Shown here one piece after another: positions 38,897 through 48,494 of a stretch of DNA of 64,000 nt. Position 1 is the stretch's first letter, and every line of letters begins with the position of its first letter. Under the pieces are notes generated by a model. The model made no database searches, was not told the origin of the DNA, and saw only the letters and a list, made by a program, of their open reading frames with translations. Origin of the DNA: Caldilineaceae bacterium (GTDB lineage Bacteria > Chloroflexota > Anaerolineae > Caldilineales > Caldilineaceae); contig JALHQH010000008.1 of assembly GCA_022842065.1 (NCBI GenBank), positions 248,001-312,000 of the forward strand, read 5' to 3'. Both the position numbers and the translations under genes were made by a program.

Positions 38897-39655
38897 TTAC
38901 TCGCCCTCCTGGAGCGCACGGATGCCTTCCCACTCGCGCCAGATGTCGGTCATGGAAGCCATGCCGGTTTGCTCGTGGTCAATATGGTGCAGGCGGAAGT
39001 AGATCGCATAGCGGGGGTGGGGGGAGGTGTTGGCTGTGACGCCGTGGGCCGTTTGATAATGGGCCATGATGATGTCCCCCGCTTTGGCCAGCACCTGGAC
39101 TGGCTCCGGCATTTCCACCGGCGGCATGCCGTTGAGCAGGGCCAGGGGGCCATGTTCCTGGAAATAGCGCTCGTAAAGGTGGTGGGTCCCCGGCCAGACC
39201 GCCAGATTACCGGCAAAGGTGGTCGTCACATCGCTTAGCGCTACGCCCAGCAACATGGTAAAGTTGCGGATCGTGCCGGCGGGGACGCCATTATTGGGCG
39301 AGTGCATGCCGTCCAGATGTGGCCGCGGCGGGTGGGGTGGATCTTGCAGGGTGGGGAAGCGCAGCGCGATCTGCCCCGCGCCAACCGGCTGAATTTTGCC
39401 TGCCCCAATCAACGATTCGGCCAGGGCTAGAGCCGGTGTTTTGTTGACCAGGTCGGTGATCACCGCCTCGCGCTGTAATTCCGGGCAAAAGGAGCGCGAT
39501 TGATAGATCGGCACCTGGGCCGGGTCGATGCCCTGGCCCAGCGATGCGTTGATCGCGCACACCGCCGCGTCGATCATCAGCGGTGGAATAACGCCGGGGA
39601 CTTTGAGATAGCCTTGCTGGTAGAAGTGCTGTTTTTGCGCATGGGTTAGTTGCAT
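38897..39655 (-). CDS. Phytanoyl-CoA dioxygenase family (PhyH) protein
   Basis: The 252-residue protein is a predicted Fe(II)/2-oxoglutarate oxygenase. Iron ligands are His113 and Asp115 (PHLDGMHS) and His204 (TAHGV), and Arg215 (SPHPRYAIYF) should bind 2-oxoglutarate. All four are present, so it is likely active. PhyH relatives hydroxylate diverse small molecules; the substrate is unknown. A weak GGAG precedes the start. Just upstream lies the remnant of an SDR gene on the same strand, so it may once have belonged to an oxidoreductase pair. Confidence 0.85.
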   Translation of the reverse strand: MQLTHAQKQHFYQQGYLKVPGVIPPLMIDAAVCAINASLGQGIDPAQVPIYQSRSFCPELQREAVITDLVNKTPALALAESLIGAGKIQPVGAGQIALRFPTLQDPPHPPRPHLDGMHSPNNGVPAGTIRNFTMLLGVALSDVTTTFAGNLAVWPGTHHLYERYFQEHGPLALLNGMPPVEMPEPVQVLAKAGDIIMAHYQTAHGVTANTSPHPRYAIYFRLHHIDHEQTGMASMTDIWREWEGIRALQEGE

Positions 39656-39681
39656 GAACTTGTCTCCGTTAGATTACTTGT

Positions 39682-39762
39682 TTACCAAATCATCGTGCCG
39701 CCACCTCGGCCAAGACCATCATACGCTGCTACCCCAACCCCCGCGCCGGTAACAATCGCCAT
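39682..39762 (-). pseudogene. SDR relic with internal deletion
   Basis: The minus strand encodes 26 codons that read like the start of an SDR (MAIVTGAGVGVA, the TGxGxG loop) joined directly to a typical SDR-like end (AYDGLGRGGGTMIW, then TAA). Nearly all of a roughly 250-codon gene seems lost between them. It sits 27 bases upstream of the PhyH-like start. The remaining 39763-40112 gap holds nothing I can name. Confidence 0.45.
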
Positions 39763-40112
39763 TTTGGGGTGTCAATATAAGAGGTCAAGAACTGATATGG
39801 TTTGGATCTTCTGTGGGTGGGGGCGTCGACAATGGTTGGATTGTACCGGTAGCCAGCAAAAAGGACAAGTGATCGTTATAAGTTGCTGTGCGCTGCCGAT
39901 TAAACAAACAAAGGATGATCTTCATTTCTTGACATAGCCTCACCCAATTGTAAGCCCAATGGTCGAAAAAGCAGTGTAGGATGTGGGGCAGATTTACATT
40001 GTCAGTCAATCCAACTGGTAATGAGGTGGGCATTTTTTGCCGGCAGTCGCTTGCTGCTGAGATCAACGGCTGCTGACGTACGAGATGCCAGGATCGAAGC
40101 AAAGGACTTTCG

Positions 40113-41246
40113 ATGATTACCCCAGCCCCGCTCCCCAAGCCACTGGTTTGGCGACAACGTCTGCTACAACTGTTCACGACGATGGCTGTCGTGTTGATCT
40201 GCGTGCTGATCGTCGCCCTGCTCTTGATTGCAAGTGACAAGCCCCTTGCTACAGCGAACAGTGTTGATTTTATCCTCATGTTCATCGTCTTCGTCGTGAT
40301 GTTGCTATTCTCAATCTTGCTGCATGAATTGGGTCATCTGCTTGGCGGTCGCCTGGTTGGCTTTCACTTTGTGCTGTTGATCGTTGGTCCCTTCAAAGTG
40401 CAACGGGTTGGCCGGCAGCTACACTTCGGTTGGAATCGTCACCTGCATCTGGCTATTGGTCTAGCCGGTAGCTTGCCCAAAGATCACCGGCACTTGCGCC
40501 GGCGCATGCTGCTGATGGTTGCTGGTGGTCCAGCGATCAGCCTGCTCTTTGCTGGTTTGGCCCTGTACTTTTTGCTGTACGTTGAACCCTGGCTCCAAGG
40601 GATGATGGCACTTTTTGGGGCCATGAATAGTGCGATTAGCCTGCTCACTTTGTTACCGATCTCGACCGGCCTCCCCAGCGACGGCAGCCGCCTTTTGCTG
40701 CTGTTGCGTGGTCGGCCGGCGGCGGCGCGTTGGTGTGCCGCCCTGGCCTTGAGCTACATAGCATGCAACCAACGCCCGCGTACCTGGGATCGCACACTGT
40801 TGGCGGCCGCCCTAGCTGTGCCGGATGGCTCGCTCGATGATGTGAGCTCACACTTTCTTGCCTATAGTGCGGACCTGGATCGCGGTGACAGCGCGGCCGC
40901 AGCGCATCACCTCGCCTATGCCCTGACCAACCGGCAGGCTTACCCGGCGGCCCTCCAGCCGGCGCTGTTTTTGGAGGCGGCCTACTTGGCGGCGCAACAG
41001 GGCGATGCCCCCGCTGCGCGCATCTGGCTGGATCAGGCGGCGGGCGCTGCTTTCATCGAGCCACACATACGCGCCCGTGTCGCAGCAGCGGTGCTCTTAG
41101 CCGAGGGGCGGCATAGGGAAGCAGCAACAGCCAGCCAAGCTGGGTTGACCAGCCTAGCGCACCACTATTATGGACCCGAAGCCGATCACGAGCGCGACAT
41201 GCTCCACGCACTGGTTAAAGCGGCAGGCTCCACTTCTCAAGGATAA
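40113..41246 (+). CDS. M50-family membrane zinc metallopeptidase with helical C-terminal half
   Basis: The 377-residue protein has two N-terminal helices, the zinc motif HELGH (His71, Glu72, His75) inside the second, two more helices (about 135-185), and the third ligand in LPSDGSRLL (Asp190). This matches site-2-protease-like M50 peptidases, which cut within or near the membrane. Residues 210-370 form Ala-rich helical repeats resembling TPR units. AAGGA precedes the ATG. The target is unknown; no anti-sigma factor is adjacent. Members of this family also process peptide pheromones or bacteriocins. Confidence 0.8.
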   Translation: MITPAPLPKPLVWRQRLLQLFTTMAVVLICVLIVALLLIASDKPLATANSVDFILMFIVFVVMLLFSILLHELGHLLGGRLVGFHFVLLIVGPFKVQRVGRQLHFGWNRHLHLAIGLAGSLPKDHRHLRRRMLLMVAGGPAISLLFAGLALYFLLYVEPWLQGMMALFGAMNSAISLLTLLPISTGLPSDGSRLLLLLRGRPAAARWCAALALSYIACNQRPRTWDRTLLAAALAVPDGSLDDVSSHFLAYSADLDRGDSAAAAHHLAYALTNRQAYPAALQPALFLEAAYLAAQQGDAPAARIWLDQAAGAAFIEPHIRARVAAAVLLAEGRHREAATASQAGLTSLAHHYYGPEADHERDMLHALVKAAGSTSQG

Positions 41247-41567
41247 GGGCATCTAATCGCAGTTGGTCTCGCTGACCGCGGCAGAACGCAAGGCCGAATT
41301 GGAGCGCAAGCACTGATTGGTGATCGCCGCGGCTGGGATTGCGTATTGTAACGCGCTTTAGCACCGTCGGGGAATGCGAATTTAGGATACGAATGAACAC
41401 GGCAGGGCGCGGATTTGAGCCCATCCGCGTCCTCTTTTATTCCCGATGCACTGATTTACCGATCTACTGATTTACCGATGTACTGCTTTACCAATGTAAT
41501 GTACAATACCTCATGCGCGACATCACTTGGCGCACCGTACCTTCACCACCACTAGATCGGCTGAACT
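41247..41567. other. 321-bp gap with possible relic and repeats
   Basis: A frame after 41262 reads SLTAAERKAELERKH before a stop, which may be a gene fragment of unknown parent. A short GCGCGGAT...ATCCGCGTCC dyad lies near 41408-41432. CTGATTTACCGAT-type direct repeats fill 41450-41490 and match those at 26881-26931. No complete gene is present. Confidence 0.45.
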
Positions 41568-42821
41568 ATGTTTGCTCAATTTGCCCAAGCGCGCTTTTCG
41601 CGCGACACCCAGTTGCTCACCATTGCCACCGGCGTCTTTGCGGTTACCTTTCTCGGTATTCAGACCCTGGCCAAGACGCTCTATATCCTGCGGTTGGGTT
41701 ATGGGCTGGAATATTTTGGACTTTTTGGTGCCACGGGCGCGTTTGCCTATATGGCGATGGGGCTACCCAGCGGCGCGCTGGGCGGTTACATTGGCACGCG
41801 CTGGAGCATGTTCGTCGGCGGCGTCATCACCATTGTGGGCATGGCCGCCCTCCCGCTGGTCGAATTGTTGCCGCCGGCGTGGCACTACGGCTGGCCGCTG
41901 GTGACCCAAGTGTTGAGCTCGATCGGGTGGTCGCTCTTTAGCATCAACCTGGTGCCGGCGTTAATGAGCGCCACGACCGTCACCAATCGCAGCAGCGCCT
42001 ATGCGATCAATAGCATGATGCGCGGCTTTGGCGCGTTTATCGGCGCGCTCCTGGCCGGCCTCTTGCCTAATCTTGGCTACACCCTCTTTGGCTATACGCC
42101 GGAACAGCCTGACTCCTATCGGCTCAGCCTCTGGCTCGCTGCCCTCTTGGGCATCTTTGCCCTCTGGCCCATCTTGCGCGCCCGCACCACAGCGCAAGCC
42201 GGCCCAACGAATCAAGCCGAGCCCACCGCCAGCTTTCCGGTCTGGATCTTTTTCTGGCTGGTCTTGCATGTCTACTTGGCACAGATGGGGATTGCCGTCT
42301 GCCAGACCTTTTGCAGCGCTTACATGGATACCGATCTCCAACTTTCGACCGCGGTGATCGGGTTGATTGCCGGTGCCGGCCAATTTGCCGGGGTGCTCTC
42401 GCCCTTGGTGGCCCCGCGCCTTGCTGCCCGTCATGGCCACGCCTGGCTGCTCACCACCACCACGCTGGCCGCTGCGCTTAGCCTGCTCCCCTTGGCCCTC
42501 CTGCCCCACTGGAGCGGCGTCGCGGTCGGCTCCTTGGGGGTCACCGCCCTCTCCGCCGTCTGGATGCCCGCGTTCCAAGTCTTTCAGATGGAACTGGTCG
42601 ACGCCCGTTGGCGGGGGCTGGCCTATGGCATCGTCTCCATGGCCATGGGACTCACCTACGCCTCCGCCAGCCTCGCCGGCGGCCAGATCGCCGCGCAGTG
42701 GGGCTATCAACGGCTCTTTCTCCTGGCGGTAGGGTTGAGTTTGTTGGGCGCACTAATCAGTTGGGCGATGCGGCGTAACCCGGCGGTGATCGCGAGCCGG
42801 GCGCAGGGGTCGGTGGGGTGA
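41568..42821 (+). CDS. Major facilitator superfamily transporter
   Basis: The 417-residue protein has 12 hydrophobic segments in two halves separated by a polar loop near residue 205-215. The loop between helices 2 and 3 has GLPSGALGGYIGTRW, a variant of the MFS motif GX3DRxGRR. It probably exports or imports a small solute by proton coupling. No substrate can be assigned. There is no good ribosome-binding site before the ATG. It converges on the giant secreted protein gene, with a hairpin between. Confidence 0.82.
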   Translation: MFAQFAQARFSRDTQLLTIATGVFAVTFLGIQTLAKTLYILRLGYGLEYFGLFGATGAFAYMAMGLPSGALGGYIGTRWSMFVGGVITIVGMAALPLVELLPPAWHYGWPLVTQVLSSIGWSLFSINLVPALMSATTVTNRSSAYAINSMMRGFGAFIGALLAGLLPNLGYTLFGYTPEQPDSYRLSLWLAALLGIFALWPILRARTTAQAGPTNQAEPTASFPVWIFFWLVLHVYLAQMGIAVCQTFCSAYMDTDLQLSTAVIGLIAGAGQFAGVLSPLVAPRLAARHGHAWLLTTTTLAAALSLLPLALLPHWSGVAVGSLGVTALSAVWMPAFQVFQMELVDARWRGLAYGIVSMAMGLTYASASLAGGQIAAQWGYQRLFLLAVGLSLLGALISWAMRRNPAVIASRAQGSVG

Positions 42822-42853
42822 GGCTTTCCCGCTTTCCCTTTCTTCTGCTTTAC

Positions 42854-42903
42854 GCCATAAGTTGAAGCATTGAGGTGATTTGCTTGTCGCTTCAACTCAT
42901 GGC
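42854..42903. terminator. Hairpin between convergent genes
   Basis: GCCATAAGTTGAAGC (42854-42868) and GCTTCAACTCATGGC (42889-42903) pair with one mismatch. It lies between the MFS stop and the stop of the minus-strand secreted protein and could stop transcription from both sides. Confidence 0.5.
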
Positions 42904-42913
42904 ATGTTTGCAG

Positions 42914-45900
42914 TTACCGCTGAATTAACGGCAAATAGATCGCGCTATTCATTACCACCTCCTCGGCGGCGTAAACGGCGATTGGATCCGTATGGTTACC
43001 CAAGCTATCTTCCACCTGCACCCAAACAACGCGTCGGTCGTCAAAGAGCCAACTCAGATCGGTGGTGTAGCCAATCGGCTCGACTTCTGCTAACCTTGCT
43101 AGGTCATTGCTCAAGCGCATGGTCGCAAGCTCCGACAGGTTATCATAGCCATAGATATGCAGCAGCCGTGTGAGGGTTTCGCCCGGCTCGACTTCGATGC
43201 TAACCTGTGGCGCTTCCACATCGACCTGATAGGTGTCGCTGTAGACCGCTGACACATTGCCGACCTCATCCCGGAATTGGACATAGAGCGACAACTCTCC
43301 GGCCAAAGGCAGATAAGCCGGAATGGTGAGCGATGTGGTATACGGACGCCAGACATCGCCATAGAGCAGCAGTGGATCGGTGCTGATACGCATATCCGTG
43401 ACGCCGGTCTGGTTGTCGTAAGCGGTCAGATAGATGGTGACGGCATCGGTGTTCACACCAACGATGTATGGATTGAGCTCAATGCCACCCAGTGGTGATG
43501 TGAGATCCAGGGTAAAATCGGCAGAGTCGGCATTGGAAATATTGCCGGCTTTATCTTGCACACGAGCATAGAGCGTTTTCTCGCCATCATTGGCTGAGAG
43601 TGCCCAGTTGACCACATTGTTACTGGGCATCGCCTGCCACTCAGCGCTGGCAAAGTCGGCATTCTCACTGAGCTGGACAGCGCCAATGCCGGCCATGTCA
43701 TCCTGATTTTCAAGGTAGACATCAATGACCGGACCATTTTCCGCGCCAGCGGCCTGAACGGGCATAGTGTCAGATTGATTGTCGCGATCGGTGACACCGC
43801 CTACCAGATCATTCGGACCGATCAGCACAGCGGTGCTATCGCCGGCATTGGCTGCCGCACTACGTATGGTCATGGCCGATGGAATGCCGGCCACTGGATC
43901 ACCGATATAGATCTGTGGTGGCGCCGGTTGAGTGGCGTCGAAGTAGATGGCATCGGCAAAGGCACCTTGCACCGTGCCATCAGCAAGCCGGAAACGGACG
44001 TAAGCATAAAGTGGGATGACTGAGGCAACCGGCGCAGCCAATGTAGTGGTCTTGGTTGCCGCATAGGGTTCCCACTGCGCGCCGTTGAAGCCGGCATTAT
44101 CACTCACCTGCATCTCAGTCGCACCGTTGGCACAGAAACGCAGTGTGACCTGGCGTGAGCCGGTGAAGGCCGCACTATCATTGATGAGAATTGGTGCCGC
44201 ATTACAGGTCGGCTGGGTCACCGGTGTTGGTGTCGGTGTGGGTGCCGGCGGCGCAACACCACCCGCTTCATAGCCATCGAGTAGCAGGTAGTTAGTGCTG
44301 ACTAACGGCGCTGAGTCGGGCGGTTCAGCCACGGTGCTGTGTAATGAATAGGTCGCCGAGTTCTGTTCCCCACTGCCGGCGGCAAAGGTCGAATTGAAGA
44401 GCGTAAAGTTGGCCGACTGGGGCGCAGGAATGTTCGAGTCAAAGAGGATGGATCGGCTGATGACTGGCGATTCAAGGCCAACGCCATCGCGGATCTGCAG
44501 ATGAACTGTCGTGGTTTGGCCGCTAATGCCGTTGATCACCCACGGTTGGGTGGTAGTGTAAGTGATCCAGTTGGTGACCCAAGTGACACCATCTTCCGAG
44601 AAGCGCATTTGCGCGGGGCCACTGCCACTGTCCTGGCCATTGATAAAGAGCGTGACCTGGCTGCTGTTGGCGGTGGATGCGCCACCATTGATGTTAAAAT
44701 CGAGGGTGGGCGGCGTATCATCGTAGCGCAGGACAAAGGCCGTGCTCCAATTGGGTGCCACATTGCCGACCTGGTCGCGGGCCTGTAGCCGCAGATAGCC
44801 GGTACAGGTCTGGCCTGTGCCACAGAGCGGGGCTGCTTGTTGATAACTGTTGGTTGCGACGACGCTATTGCTTTCGCCATTGGCATCGATACCCCAGTAG
44901 AGAGCATACCCTTGCAGACCGGCGCCCGCATCGACCGCGGCAAGCCAGGTAAAGTCGGCGCTACTGGTGGCGCGCTGCCAGCGCGTGCTTTTTACCCCAG
45001 CCGCATGGTCAGCCCGTTCTGGATTGGCTGGCGGTGTGTTGTCAAAGCGGAAGGTAAAGAGAGTGCTCCAATCGCTCCAGTTGCCGGCCAGATCACGGGA
45101 GCGACCGCGCAGGTAGTAGACGCCGGTGGTGACGCCGGTGCTCTGCGGTTGCCATTGGCGCAGTGCATCGGCAGCCACGGTGTGATAGCCTTCGCCGGCG
45201 GCATCCTCGCCAAAGTAGAGCTGATAGCCCCACAGCCCCGAATGTTCATCGGCAACCGCCGGCCACGTAAAGACGGGCAGCGCATGGGTTCGTTGCCACT
45301 GATCATTGGTTGCGCCGCCCTGCTCATTGGCGGTGCCAATAGCGGGAGGTGGTGTCAAGTCGATGGCAATCTGCCGGCTCCGTTCGGCTTCAACATTGCC
45401 GACGGTATCAACGGTATAGTACCGCAATGTATGGAGACCACTGCTGGCCAACTCGAGATAGAGTTGGTTACCGCTTTGGCTCTGCCACTCGCTACCATTG
45501 AGCTGATAACGGATCTCCTGCACACCGGCGCGCGCCAGATTGGCACCACTGCCGCTGCCTTCATCACTGGCGGCGAGGTGGACAACAACCGGATCGGTGG
45601 ACCACGCCGGCCAATCGGAGGGGTTGGCGCTGTTGTTGAGCCCAAGCCCGGTTTGCGGTGGTTGCCGGTCGACCCAAAGGGTAATGTTGGCGACATTGCC
45701 GCTTTGGCTGACCGCGCCCAGGTTATCGGTGGCCTGGACGTTGATGTGATTGCGTCCTTCCAGTGCATCTTGCTGATAGCTCCAACGGTCGCCATTGAGG
45801 CCAGCGCCATTGGTTGCACCGCAACTCTGACCGGCACAGGTGACATCGACCCGGGCGATAGTACCGTCACTGTCCGTTGCAAGGCCCCCAATGTTCCAAC

Positions 45901-48478
45901 TACTGACATTGCCCCAAATATACTGTTCATCGGCCGTGACTGGCTGCGCATTCGCTTGCTGAATGGCAACCGCTGGCGGCAGGTTGGTGTCGACGGTGAA
46001 CTGATAGGCGTTGGCCCATGCCGCGCCATTTTGCGGATTGGCGACTTGCACCGACCAGTAGAGTGGACGCCGTTCCCAGCGGCTATCCAGCGTAATGGTG
46101 CGGCTAGTGCCCGTGGCTGTTTCGTCGAAGACGACCTCGCCGCCACTATCCATAACAGAGACGGTTTTGATGCGCAGGCGATAGCTATCCGTGCCATTGG
46201 CGCGAGCACAAACGACGCCCGCCCAAGTGAAGGTGAGGGTGCGTTGGCCGGCTGTAGTGCCGTTCGTGGGCTGCAAGAGTGTCGGCGCTCTACACGCCGC
46301 AGGCAAACGCTCAACACGGGCAGAGGAGATGTTATTGCCGATCTCCGGTTTCTCGTCCAGATTCCCTTTGTCGGAGGTATAGGTCTTGGAAGATTCGCGG
46401 AAATCCTGGCTCTTGTAGAGCGTTACCTGCCAATCGCCAACGATGCGCATGGAAGAAGTCTCATTGTTGCCAACGCTGATCGTGCCAAAGTCGCGGATAT
46501 CGCTGGTGGTGTAGTAACAAGTGCCCTTGTAGTTTTTATCTTTATAGAAATAGACCCCGTCTCGGTTGCCGTCGCCGCAGTCACTCTTTTGGCGTTTTTT
46601 CTCGATCTTGATGGATGACCACTGCTCGCCTAGGCTCTTATCGTCGATGTTGTCATCGCTTTTGCTGAATTCGTCACGTAGATGACTAGTTCCTGTTTGT
46701 TCGCCATAGTACTTATCCTTATACAGTTTTACGGTATAGTCGCCATTGATCCAGATGGAAGAAACGGCGTTGTCAAGGTTGAAATTGGATAAATCTGGCT
46801 CACTGCTCAAAATACGCGTACAAAGGCCACCATAGTTCCGCTCAGAATAGAGGATCACGCCAGGTTGAGTTTGATCACAGCTAGCCTGTACCGGAGAAGT
46901 AGATTCATTCTCAGGTGGTATCGGTAGATTCTCTTCACCAGGAAATAATTTTCGGTATCGAGGTATATAAGGTGTAGCTTCATTAGTTGAAAGTAATTGT
47001 GCCTGTCCATTACTTGTCATAACTCCAGTTTGGCCATGTGTTGACTGCGCCGAGAATACATCAGCTTGAAAGTTTGAACTAATGATTCCGCCCAACCCGA
47101 ATACTGTATTTTCATAGCTTTGATTAGTACGTTCACACCATTTACTATATGAGTTAGAACATGTTTTCCATGCAGACGCGGTCATCCAGGTATATGGATC
47201 ACGATCAATATTACCTTCATATGATTGATACGGATCATCGAATTTTATTTGCTTAAAACAGTACCCAGAGGGTGTTGTAACAGTATCATTACATTGAACT
47301 AACTTATTTCTGAGATCATCTTGTGAATATTTGTAATTGTTAGCGATCAATGCATTGCGTATTGCCGTTCCATCATAATTGTAAATTGTAGGATTGTTAT
47401 TTAATTCACCGTTTGTATTAATGCTATTAGGAGTGAAATATGCGCTGATGAGGTAAGAGTCAATGATTGTACCGTGCCAACTAACCGGATTCCCATATTT
47501 ATCGCAACCTTTTTGACTTGTTTTGCATACCTTACTTCCGTCACGAAGTTCTATATGAACATGAGGCCCAGTACTACTGCCAACAATTCTAATTCCATTA
47601 GCAGATGTTTTCCCTAACGCAACACCTTGTTTTATCCAATATCCCTTCTGTGCATTTATCGTAGTTGGCACTAAATGTCCATATATTATAATCGTACCAC
47701 TAAAGTCATTTCGGATAGCTACCCAGCAGCCAAGACCTGAATTACTTTTACAACCGTTACCATTTTGCACCTCGATTACGGTACCGCTTGCCATAGCGAG
47801 TACTTCAAAACTACCGGAGATATCTAATCCCGATCCTTCCAGTAATGAGATTGTAGTGAGTAATTGCCCACCTTGATTCCATCCATGTAATCCAGCACCG
47901 AAAGTTGCTCCAGCTTCCATTTTGCTGAAAGGCATTTCCATTTGGGGCAAATAAATAGTCTTCTGTAATTCCTCTAGCTGTACGTCCTCCCACAACTTTG
48001 AATTACCAGTACAGTCAATATAGCCCTTTTCAAAATATGCTCTGCAATTTTCGCGTTCGCCTATTTCAGATGTAACGGGAAATCCCAGATCTGTTTCACG
48101 CCCTCTGTAATATCGAAGAATATCGTTAAAAAGCGCAAAGGAAGTTCTTTCTTGTCGATTATTGTAGATAATGCCATTCTGGAATTCCTGAAAAGTGTTG
48201 TTTTTATAACCTTTTAATTCACTTACTGTTAGCTCTGATTTTGTATCAAATCTCTTTTCCTTACCCTTGGAATTACCAAACAAAGAAGAGCGCTGCTCAC
48301 CATACGCACAGTAAACAGCTGATATATCTCCATAGACTGGATATTGAAGAATTTCTGTTTGACAGTCATCCGTAGCATTTGCAGCTTCAGATAACTGTAT
48401 TGTAAGTAGTGTTAGAACAATAGTTATGATCATTGTTGCTAACAAACGAAAAAGAGGGGTTCTTGAAAGTTGATGCAT
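42914..48478 (-). CDS. Giant secreted protein: M23-like, beta/gamma-crystallin-like and Ig-like domains
   Basis: The 1854-residue protein starts with a signal peptide (LLATMIITIVLTLLTIQL). An LGFP-like segment lies at 120-155 and an M23/LytM-type peptidase domain at about 190-315, with His198, Asp219, YGHL at 266-269 and HVH at 306-308. Two or three beta/gamma-crystallin-like units follow at 540-724 (YSERNYGGLC, YKDKNYKGTC). Then come about ten FN3/Ig-like modules rich in D-x-x-P-P boundaries, a Pro-Thr linker near 1310, and the tail IYLPLIQR. The M23 zinc site appears complete, so it may cut peptidoglycan or act as an adhesin. AGGGGAGGAAG precedes the ATG. The DNA for the first 500 residues is far more AT-rich than the rest. 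Confidence 0.82.
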   Translation of the reverse strand: MHQLSRTPLFRLLATMIITIVLTLLTIQLSEAANATDDCQTEILQYPVYGDISAVYCAYGEQRSSLFGNSKGKEKRFDTKSELTVSELKGYKNNTFQEFQNGIIYNNRQERTSFALFNDILRYYRGRETDLGFPVTSEIGERENCRAYFEKGYIDCTGNSKLWEDVQLEELQKTIYLPQMEMPFSKMEAGATFGAGLHGWNQGGQLLTTISLLEGSGLDISGSFEVLAMASGTVIEVQNGNGCKSNSGLGCWVAIRNDFSGTIIIYGHLVPTTINAQKGYWIKQGVALGKTSANGIRIVGSSTGPHVHIELRDGSKVCKTSQKGCDKYGNPVSWHGTIIDSYLISAYFTPNSINTNGELNNNPTIYNYDGTAIRNALIANNYKYSQDDLRNKLVQCNDTVTTPSGYCFKQIKFDDPYQSYEGNIDRDPYTWMTASAWKTCSNSYSKWCERTNQSYENTVFGLGGIISSNFQADVFSAQSTHGQTGVMTSNGQAQLLSTNEATPYIPRYRKLFPGEENLPIPPENESTSPVQASCDQTQPGVILYSERNYGGLCTRILSSEPDLSNFNLDNAVSSIWINGDYTVKLYKDKYYGEQTGTSHLRDEFSKSDDNIDDKSLGEQWSSIKIEKKRQKSDCGDGNRDGVYFYKDKNYKGTCYYTTSDIRDFGTISVGNNETSSMRIVGDWQVTLYKSQDFRESSKTYTSDKGNLDEKPEIGNNISSARVERLPAACRAPTLLQPTNGTTAGQRTLTFTWAGVVCARANGTDSYRLRIKTVSVMDSGGEVVFDETATGTSRTITLDSRWERRPLYWSVQVANPQNGAAWANAYQFTVDTNLPPAVAIQQANAQPVTADEQYIWGNVSSWNIGGLATDSDGTIARVDVTCAGQSCGATNGAGLNGDRWSYQQDALEGRNHINVQATDNLGAVSQSGNVANITLWVDRQPPQTGLGLNNSANPSDWPAWSTDPVVVHLAASDEGSGSGANLARAGVQEIRYQLNGSEWQSQSGNQLYLELASSGLHTLRYYTVDTVGNVEAERSRQIAIDLTPPPAIGTANEQGGATNDQWQRTHALPVFTWPAVADEHSGLWGYQLYFGEDAAGEGYHTVAADALRQWQPQSTGVTTGVYYLRGRSRDLAGNWSDWSTLFTFRFDNTPPANPERADHAAGVKSTRWQRATSSADFTWLAAVDAGAGLQGYALYWGIDANGESNSVVATNSYQQAAPLCGTGQTCTGYLRLQARDQVGNVAPNWSTAFVLRYDDTPPTLDFNINGGASTANSSQVTLFINGQDSGSGPAQMRFSEDGVTWVTNWITYTTTQPWVINGISGQTTTVHLQIRDGVGLESPVISRSILFDSNIPAPQSANFTLFNSTFAAGSGEQNSATYSLHSTVAEPPDSAPLVSTNYLLLDGYEAGGVAPPAPTPTPTPVTQPTCNAAPILINDSAAFTGSRQVTLRFCANGATEMQVSDNAGFNGAQWEPYAATKTTTLAAPVASVIPLYAYVRFRLADGTVQGAFADAIYFDATQPAPPQIYIGDPVAGIPSAMTIRSAAANAGDSTAVLIGPNDLVGGVTDRDNQSDTMPVQAAGAENGPVIDVYLENQDDMAGIGAVQLSENADFASAEWQAMPSNNVVNWALSANDGEKTLYARVQDKAGNISNADSADFTLDLTSPLGGIELNPYIVGVNTDAVTIYLTAYDNQTGVTDMRISTDPLLLYGDVWRPYTTSLTIPAYLPLAGELSLYVQFRDEVGNVSAVYSDTYQVDVEAPQVSIEVEPGETLTRLLHIYGYDNLSELATMRLSNDLARLAEVEPIGYTTDLSWLFDDRRVVWVQVEDSLGNHTDPIAVYAAEEVVMNSAIYLPLIQR

Positions 48479-48494
48479 TGAGGCTTCCTCCCCT

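Noticed and set aside
44837..46618. A 593-codon plus-strand open frame inside the giant secreted protein gene
   Set aside because: It is antisense to GC-rich Ig-like repeats, where stop codons are rare by chance. It has no ribosome-binding site and shows no domain resemblance.
42914..48478. Frameshift in the giant gene at the AT/GC composition break
   Set aside because: The frame is continuous across 46.3-47.0 kb and the crystallin-like units span the break without interruption.
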